A DNA stretch of 10,232 bases from Clostridia bacterium (GTDB taxonomy: Bacteria > Bacillota_A > Clostridia > Oscillospirales > CAG-272), in contig JAFTRT010000116.1 of assembly GCA_017462145.1 (NCBI GenBank), forward strand, positions 1 to 10,232, written 5' to 3'. Below the pieces are notes generated by a model. That model saw only the letters and a list, made by a program, of their open reading frames with translations. It made no database searches and was not told the DNA's origin. The position numbers and the translations under genes were made by a program. Below, in pieces: positions 5,927-10,232 of this stretch (its first letter is position 1; every line of letters begins with the position of its first letter).

Positions 5927-5955
5927 ATCATAGCATATTTTTTCAAAAAAGTCAA
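5927..5955 (-). promoter_or_regulatory. Sigma-A promoter of lipoprotein paralog 2, overlapping the lnt stop
   Basis: Minus strand: TTGACT (5950-5955), 17-base spacer, TATGAT (5927-5932), with TGC as extended -10. The TGA stop of lnt (5952-5954) lies inside the -35 hexamer. No terminator separates lnt from this promoter, so this lipoprotein can also be transcribed from the rluA-lnt unit. Confidence 0.82.
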
Positions 5956-7583
5956 TGCTTTTTTGCCCGTCGTTCACGGTGCTTGGCATGAAGCCTGTGT
6001 CCCGTATCTGCGCCCAACCAAATGCATAGGAGCAACGTGATCAGCAAAATAGGCAGGTTTCCAACGGCCGAATACAGCGTGGTGTGCTCATACAGCGTGA
6101 CCGTGGCGGTCAAGTGACCCTCGGTCAAAATATCCAATTGCGAAAGGATCTGCCCATGAGAGGAAATGACCGAGGAGATCCCCGTATTGGCAGAACGAAC
6201 CACCGTCCGTCCCGTTTCGATGGCACGTAGCCGTGCCTGTCCGTTGTGCATCCGAAGGGCGGCAGAATCGGTAAACCAAGAATCGTTGGTGGCAATGCAA
6301 AGAAGCTGTGCACCCGATCGGACACTGTCCAAGGAAAGCTCTTCGTAAATGGAATCAAAGCAGATCAAAGCACCCAGACGCCCCTCTTCCAGCTCGTAAA
6401 CCGCCGCATCGGTTCCTTCCGTCAGTGCCAGCCCCGAAAGATTCAGCTCCGCCAACGGTGGGATCACCGCAGCGATCAAGGCCTGTAAGGGGACGTATTC
6501 GCCAAAAGGAACCAAATGCCGCTTGGCATAGACCGTTTCATGAACGCTTCCGTCCGGCAGAAAGCAAACAAGGGAATTATACTCCTCACCGTTCTCTCCG
6601 GAGGTATAGCCGCCTGCCAAAACCGTCACACCGCAATCGGCGGCAAGGGTCTGGCAAAAGAGACGGGCGTATCGTCCGTTTTCCAAGGAATAGGGAAGAG
6701 CGGTCTCCGGAAAGATGACGATTTCTGCCCCTTCTTCGGCGGCCATGCGTGTTTCGTTTTCATAGACGGTAAAGATTTTTTCACGGCTGTCCGAGGTCCA
6801 TTTTTCTCCCGATGCTACGTTTCCCTGTATCACCGAGACGGTGATCTCACCGCACGGTTTTCCATGGATGTTCTGTAAAATCGCACCTGCGCCGTACTGA
6901 AAGACCAGCATGGCGGTCACACAGAGCAGGGGAACTCGGAGCTTGATGTTCTCTCGGTACCGTATGGCGTAGGCAAGACAAAAATTGACGGCAATCAGAA
7001 CAAAGGTAATGCCGTATGAGCCGAAGAGCGAAGCGGTCTGTGCTCCTGGCAAAAAGCCCAATTGTCCCAATGGTAAGCGTCCCCATGGAACGCCAAACCA
7101 GCCAAAGGTTTGCGACCACTCATAGATTGCCCATAGAGCGGCGGCGGTAAAGGGACGGAGAAAGGGGTGTCGGGCGGCAAGGTCACTTCGGAAGAGAAGC
7201 CCTGCGAATAGAAAAACCAATCCGCCAAACAAGGACTGGAAGAAAGATAGTCCTACCGAGCCTGCCAAAACCACAGCCAAGGCGGCAGGAGGTGTCATTC
7301 CGTCAATAAAAGACAGTGGATACAGATGGATAAACCAATGAAAGCATACCAGTCCGTAGCAGAAGAAATAGAATACGCCAAGGCCGTACAGACGGGAGAG
7401 CTTGACGGTTTTGTCGGAGGCGAGAGACAGGAGGGCGACCCCAAGGGGGATCATGCTGATCCATTCCAGCCACCACAAGACGGGAAAGATCAGGGTCAGT
7501 CCTGTCAGCACGGCAGATAGCCCAAGAAGAGAATAGGTCGTGATACGGGGATAGCGTGACAACAGGGCAAACAAGCGTTTCAC
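5952..7583 (-). CDS. lnt: Apolipoprotein N-acyltransferase
   Basis: Lnt adds the third fatty acid to the N-terminal Cys of lipoproteins at the outer face of the cytoplasmic membrane. The protein (543 aa from GTG 7583) has a hydrophobic N-terminal half with about six membrane helices, containing the conserved WFGVPWGRLPLGQ stretch. A nitrilase-type periplasmic domain follows at about 247-498, then a last helix (about 505-523) and a basic tail. The catalytic triad is visible: Glu293 (IVIFPETALPY), Lys354 (YAKRHLVPFGEYVP) and Cys408 (GALICFDSIYEE), plus NDSWF and the RAIETGR-VVRSANTG block. I chose GTG 7583 because it overlaps the stop of the upstream gene (GTGA) and follows an AAGGAGG site; a TTG seven codons earlier lies inside that ribosome binding site. 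It is the second gene of the rluA-lnt operon and sits beside three lipoprotein genes. Confidence 0.9.
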   Translation of the reverse strand: MKRLFALLSRYPRITTYSLLGLSAVLTGLTLIFPVLWWLEWISMIPLGVALLSLASDKTVKLSRLYGLGVFYFFCYGLVCFHWFIHLYPLSFIDGMTPPAALAVVLAGSVGLSFFQSLFGGLVFLFAGLLFRSDLAARHPFLRPFTAAALWAIYEWSQTFGWFGVPWGRLPLGQLGFLPGAQTASLFGSYGITFVLIAVNFCLAYAIRYRENIKLRVPLLCVTAMLVFQYGAGAILQNIHGKPCGEITVSVIQGNVASGEKWTSDSREKIFTVYENETRMAAEEGAEIVIFPETALPYSLENGRYARLFCQTLAADCGVTVLAGGYTSGENGEEYNSLVCFLPDGSVHETVYAKRHLVPFGEYVPLQALIAAVIPPLAELNLSGLALTEGTDAAVYELEEGRLGALICFDSIYEELSLDSVRSGAQLLCIATNDSWFTDSAALRMHNGQARLRAIETGRTVVRSANTGISSVISSHGQILSQLDILTEGHLTATVTLYEHTTLYSAVGNLPILLITLLLCIWLGADTGHRLHAKHRERRAKKH

Positions 7584-8569
7584 GAGCGAGGATCCTCCTT
7601 CCAAAACCAGACGGCTTCTTTAGGAAGCGTAAATTGTTTTCCCTCCAAATAGGAGAGCGGGGTGTCGTCTTGGGTTTTGTCAAAGCTCAAAGAGTAGGAA
7701 TACAGTGCTTGGTATTTATATCCCTCTTTCCGTTCTTCACGGTTGATGCCGTATTTTCCGTCTCCCACCAAAGGATGACCGATGTGAGCCATGTGTGCTC
7801 GGATCTGGTGGGTTCGTCCCGTAATCAGCTCCACCTCCACCAAGGCGATTCTGCCCTCATCACGGGCTTCCAGCACACGGTAGGCGGTTATGATCTCCTT
7901 TGCCCCCGGAAAGGGAAGATCTCGAACCTGTACCATATTGTTTTTACTGTCCTTGCGCAGATATCCGTGTAACGTAGCCTGCTTGGGGGAGGGGATTCCG
8001 TGCACCAGACAAAGATATTTTTTGGTGATCTGATTGTTTCGGATCTTTTCATTCATGACCCGAAGTGCCTCTGCATTTTTTGCCGCAATGACAATGCCGC
8101 CCGTATTGCGATCAATTCGGTTGCATAGAGCGGGGGCAAAGGAGTACTCGGCTTTGGGGTCGTACTCGCCCTTTTGATACAGATACGCCTTCAGGTGAAG
8201 CAGAAGGGTATTTTCTCCGGCCGATGCATCCTCGTGTACCAACACGCCGGGGCGTTTGTTTAACAGCAAAATGTTTTCGTCTTAATATACGATATACGGC
8301 TTGGGACGGATGCGTGCCAGGGCACCGTCGTCACGCTCGGGAGATTCAAAAAATTCATCCCGAATAAAAAGAAGCAGGATATCTCCCTCGCAAAGCATAT
8401 AGCTTGGTTCACAACGCTTGCGATTGACCTTGATTTTCTTTTGACGGATGAGCTTATACATCATGGAGGTGGGCAAGCCCTTGACCGCCTTGGATAAAAA
8501 TTTATCCAAGCGCTGTCCCGCATCGTTTCGCCGAATGACAATTTCTTTCATCGTTTCCATCGGTCGCAT
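7580..8569 (-). pseudogene. RluA-family pseudouridine synthase gene interrupted by an in-frame TAA
   Basis: RluA-type enzymes isomerise specific uridines in 23S rRNA or tRNA. Codons 1-95 (8569-8285) encode an S4 RNA-binding domain (RRNDAGQRLDKFLSKAVKGLP, LIRQKKIKVNRKR). TAA at 8282-8284 follows KPYIVY. In the same frame the sequence continues at once with DENILLLNKRPGVLVHEDAS and the whole catalytic domain: NRIDRNTGGIVIAAKN with catalytic Asp at codon 153, then ELITGRTHQIRAHMAHIGHPLVGDGKYG. The usual context is YEDENILLLNK, so a single GAA-to-TAA change explains the break. Total length without it (about 323-329 aa) is normal. The second half has no ribosome binding site of its own. The start is uncertain: ATG 8569, 8560 and 8551 (MKEIVI) are all possible and none has a strong ribosome binding site. 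It is the first gene of the operon with lnt. It could be a true null, or a sequencing error. Confidence 0.85.
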
Positions 8570-8607
8570 CCCGACCGTTCCGTTTTGTGATTTGACTTTT
8601 CTCTATC

Positions 8608-8636
8608 ATTATAATGCATTTTCCTCTTTTTTTCAA
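8608..8636 (-). promoter_or_regulatory. Sigma-A promoter of the rluA-lnt operon
   Basis: Minus strand: TTGAAA (8631-8636), 17-base spacer, perfect TATAAT (8608-8613), placing the transcript start about 30 bases before ATG 8569. Unlike the other promoters here it has no TG before the -10. Confidence 0.75.
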
Positions 8637-8637
8637 G

Positions 8638-8654
8638 TCCTTTTGAAAAAAGGA
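8638..8654. repeat. Small inverted repeat in the rluA-wecB divergent gap
   Basis: TCCTTTT (8638-8644) and AAAAGGA (8648-8654) form a perfect 7-bp stem with a GAA loop, next to the -35 of the rluA promoter and upstream of wecB. It could be a regulator site or chance in A/T-rich DNA. Confidence 0.3.
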
Positions 8655-8683
8655 TGGTATGGTGTCAGGAAAGCGCATATAGT
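8655..8683 (+). promoter_or_regulatory. Weak candidate promoter of wecB
   Basis: TATAGT (8678-8683) lies 17 bases after a poor -35 (TGGTAT, 8655-8660). An alternative is an extended -10 TGGTATGGT at 8655-8663 without a good -35. Neither is convincing; no strong promoter for wecB was found, which could mean it needs an activator. Confidence 0.25.
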
Positions 8684-8714
8684 GTACGGAGAATCCAATT
8701 GGACAGGAGGGCTT

Positions 8715-9803
8715 ATGAAACGGTTTTTGGCCATTCTCGGTACTCGCCCTGAGGCAATTAAAATGGCACCTCTCATTCGTGAGCTGCGGGAGAGGGAGGG
8801 CGCAGAGGTGATTTTGTTGCATACCGGGCAGCATCGTGAACTGACCGATCGAACCTTGAAGGCCTTCGGCCTGACCCCCGATCGCCGGTTGCCTCACGTT
8901 GACGCCTCCGATCTGTCTTCGTTGACGGCATCGTTGCTCCAAGGAATTACACCCGTTCTTCGGGAAGAACGTCCTTCCATGGCTTTGATTCACGGAGATA
9001 CGGCAGGAACGCTTGCCGCAGCCGTTGCCTGCTTTTATGCAGGCGTTCCTGCTGCCCACGTGGAGGCAGGACTGCGCAGCGGAGATCTGTATGCACCGTT
9101 TCCGGAGGAGTGGAACCGTCGGGTGGTATCCTTGACCGCATCCCTCCAGTTTGCTCCCACCGAAAGAGCCAAGCGAAACTTGTTGAAGGAAGGGATCGAT
9201 CTCAACCGTATTTTCGTCGTAGGAAATACGGGAATCGATGCTCTGCGCTATACGGTTACACCTGATTTTTGCCATCCCTTGCTTCCCAAGGAGAAGAGGC
9301 GACTCATTCTGTTTACCGCCCATCGACGGGAGAGCTGGGGGGCACCGCTGGTGGAAATGGCATGCGCATTGCGCCAAGTGTTGGCCGCTCGCACGGATCT
9401 GCAAGGGATTGTGGCCCTGTCTCCCAATCCCGCACTGCGCCAAGCGGTGATGGAGGTGTTGGCGGACGAGGAGAGGGTAACGCTGACCGAGCCCCTTTCC
9501 CCCGAAATTTTCCATAATCTGTTGGCACGATGCGCATTGGTGATGACGGACAGTGGAGGGATCCAAGAGGAAGCGGTATTTTTGGGAAAGCCCACTCTTG
9601 TCATGCGGCAAAAGACCGAGCGGCAGGAGGGCTTGAACGGCTCTTTGATTTTGGTGGGGCAAAGGAGAGAGGAGATTGTCAGAGAGGCGCTGTCCTTGCT
9701 TTCGGACGGAGAGCGATATGCTCGCCTTGCCAAGCCCTCTCATGTCTTTGGAGACGGCTTTGCATCCCGTCGAATTGCAGATACCCTTCTTGCCCATGCT
9801 TAA
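8715..9803 (+). CDS. wecB: UDP-N-acetylglucosamine 2-epimerase (non-hydrolysing)
   Basis: This enzyme interconverts UDP-GlcNAc and UDP-ManNAc in the cytoplasm, supplying ManNAc for teichoic-acid linkage units and other surface glycans (also called mnaA). The 362-aa length is close to normal. Two Rossmann-like domains of the GT-B fold are visible: GTRPEAIKMAPLI at the N-terminus, LIHGDTAGTL with Asp95, HVEAGLRS with Glu117, PFPEEWNRR with Glu131, TAHRRESWG with His203, and TDSGGIQEEAVFLGKPTLVMR with TERQEG in the C-terminal half. The residues known as catalytic in E. coli WecB (Asp95, Glu117, Glu131 and the His of the AHRRE motif) are all present. The usual PVHxNP motif reads ALSPNP (about 234-239), so its His is replaced by Ser. 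The start is ATG 8715 with AGGAGG 4 bases upstream; the frame is open further upstream, but only across the divergent gap and the antisense of rluA. A mobile-element fragment follows directly. Confidence 0.93.
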   Translation: MKRFLAILGTRPEAIKMAPLIRELREREGAEVILLHTGQHRELTDRTLKAFGLTPDRRLPHVDASDLSSLTASLLQGITPVLREERPSMALIHGDTAGTLAAAVACFYAGVPAAHVEAGLRSGDLYAPFPEEWNRRVVSLTASLQFAPTERAKRNLLKEGIDLNRIFVVGNTGIDALRYTVTPDFCHPLLPKEKRRLILFTAHRRESWGAPLVEMACALRQVLAARTDLQGIVALSPNPALRQAVMEVLADEERVTLTEPLSPEIFHNLLARCALVMTDSGGIQEEAVFLGKPTLVMRQKTERQEGLNGSLILVGQRREEIVREALSLLSDGERYARLAKPSHVFGDGFASRRIADTLLAHA

Positions 9804-9823
9804 CAAATAAGATGTTATTAAGC
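9798..9823. repeat. Inverted repeat spanning the wecB stop and the element junction
   Basis: GCTTAACAA (9798-9806) and TTATTAAGC (9815-9823) pair over 8 of 9 positions around an 8-base loop. The left arm contains the wecB TAA (9801-9803). No T run follows on the plus strand, so it is a poor terminator. An 8-bp direct repeat AACAAATA is also present at 9802-9809 and 9829-9836. Both lie where chromosome-like sequence switches to element-like sequence, so they may mark a recombination point. Confidence 0.4.
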
Positions 9824-10232
9824 CTGTCAACAAATAGGCGATATCTTCACTTTCGCCGTAATACGGTGCTTCCACTTCGGGCGGAACATCGGAATCAGCA
9901 AGGCTATTCATTCTCTCACTTTGGTATGCAGATTCGTCCGCTTCAAAACGGCTGATAGCTTGATTCAACTCCGTTAGCCTTTCGCTATAACGGCGCACCA
10001 TTTCAGCATTTCCCGTTCTGCTTGCTTCACGGAATTGTCTCAAAACGCCCTCATACTCTCGGCGGAGATCGTCAAGGCTCGGTTCATCGGCCATCGGTGC
10101 AAAGTCGGTTGGCATTGTGCTTTCTGCCGTCTCGGTTGCCGTAATGGTCTCTTGTGTCGGGGCAATGTCTTGATTTTCAAGCGCAATGTCCTTGCCGTAC
10201 ACGTTGTAGCTTCCGTATGCCTTTGGCTGTTC
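9804..10232 (-). pseudogene. Truncated conjugative-element protein (DUF4316-like), open at its 5' end
   Basis: The minus strand is open from the window edge (EQPKAYGSYNVYGKDIALEN...) for 143 codons. A Thr/Pro/Glu-rich stretch (about 22-50) is followed by a charged, probably coiled-coil helix region (SLDDLRREYEGVLRQFREA ... RRYSERLTELNQAISRFEA) and then an acidic tail (EVEAPYYGESEDIAY). This resembles the C-terminal parts of large proteins (YodL/DUF4316 type) encoded on clostridial integrative conjugative elements, as I recall them; I could not search. The true start lies outside the window. The frame does not stop at the junction but runs on into the antisense of wecB, where the translation becomes Cys/Gln/His-rich nonsense, so the native 3' end seems to be lost. 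There is no ribosome binding site or start in view. The exact end of the homologous part is uncertain, at roughly 9804-9830. Confidence 0.5.
9804..10232. mobile_element. Edge or remnant of an integrative conjugative element
   Basis: The only gene in this segment is of the type found on clostridial conjugative elements, and it is cut off where wecB ends. No integrase, oriT or clear attachment site is visible in the 429 bases present, so whether this is a live element boundary, a decayed remnant or an assembly join cannot be settled here. Confidence 0.35.

Noticed and set aside
8591..8614. Plus-strand TTGACT with TATAAT as a wecB promoter
   Set aside because: The spacer is only 12 bases, too short for sigma-A. 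The TATAAT is self-complementary with its flanks and fits the minus-strand rluA promoter with a 17-base spacer.
8502..10202. A 566-codon open frame on the minus strand covering the element fragment and the whole antisense of wecB
   Set aside because: The first part looks like a real protein fragment, but after about 9804 the translation is rich in Cys, Gln and His with no domain logic and lies opposite the unmistakable wecB gene. The frame is open by base composition, not as a fusion protein.
1..10232. CRISPR array, tRNA, rRNA, riboswitch or toxin-antitoxin system
   Set aside because: No spaced direct repeats, cloverleaf, conserved rRNA stretch or known riboswitch core was seen, and the small open frames that remain are shadows of larger genes.

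Overview
The window looks like chromosomal DNA of a low- to mid-GC Clostridia-type bacterium (Oscillospirales/Eubacteriales-like, probably gut-associated), ending in what looks like a fragment of a conjugative element. The evidence for this is the zinc-ribbon form of ribosomal protein L28, an MtaB-type methylthiotransferase, strong AGGAGG ribosome binding sites, sigma-A promoters of Firmicutes type with extended -10 boxes, and Thr/Glu-rich lipoproteins. The lineage is inferred from gene style and was not checked against a database.

Layout, left to right. (1) 1-96 (+): the last 31 codons of an unidentified gene, converging on rpmB (190-375, -) across a bidirectional hairpin. (2) 536-3525 (-): a two-gene operon in which mtaB, a tRNA t6A37 methylthiotransferase, is coupled by a 4-bp ATGA overlap to a 551-aa protein. 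That protein appears to be a shrunken, catalytically degenerate relative of the purine enzyme FGAM synthase (PurL). (3) 3723-4940 (+): a lipoprotein esterase of the SGNH/CE2 type, transcribed divergently from mtaB and closed by a perfect 30-bp palindromic terminator. (4) 4996-5893 (-): two small paralogous lipoproteins, each with its own promoter; one carries a His-rich loop. (5) 5952-8569 (-): an operon of an RluA-type pseudouridine synthase gene, interrupted by one in-frame TAA, and lnt (apolipoprotein N-acyltransferase), joined by a GTGA overlap. (6) 8715-9803 (+): a non-hydrolysing UDP-GlcNAc 2-epimerase (wecB/mnaA). (7) 9804-10232 (-): the 5'-open, 3'-truncated remnant of a protein of the kind carried on clostridial integrative conjugative elements. 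It abuts the wecB stop codon.

Functional themes. Translation and RNA modification are represented by rpmB, mtaB and rluA. The cell envelope is represented by three lipoproteins, the lipoprotein acyltransferase lnt, and wecB, which supplies ManNAc for cell-surface glycans. Six sigma-A-like promoters can be read directly. All have 17-bp spacers and five have a TGn extended -10.

No gene-free stretch exceeds 300 bases. The longest gaps are 3526-3722 (divergent promoters), 376-535 (rpmB promoter plus an AT-rich inverted repeat) and 8570-8714 (rluA promoter and wecB leader). The points most worth a second look are the degenerate PurL paralog coupled to mtaB, the nonsense codon in rluA, and the abrupt mobile-element junction after wecB.
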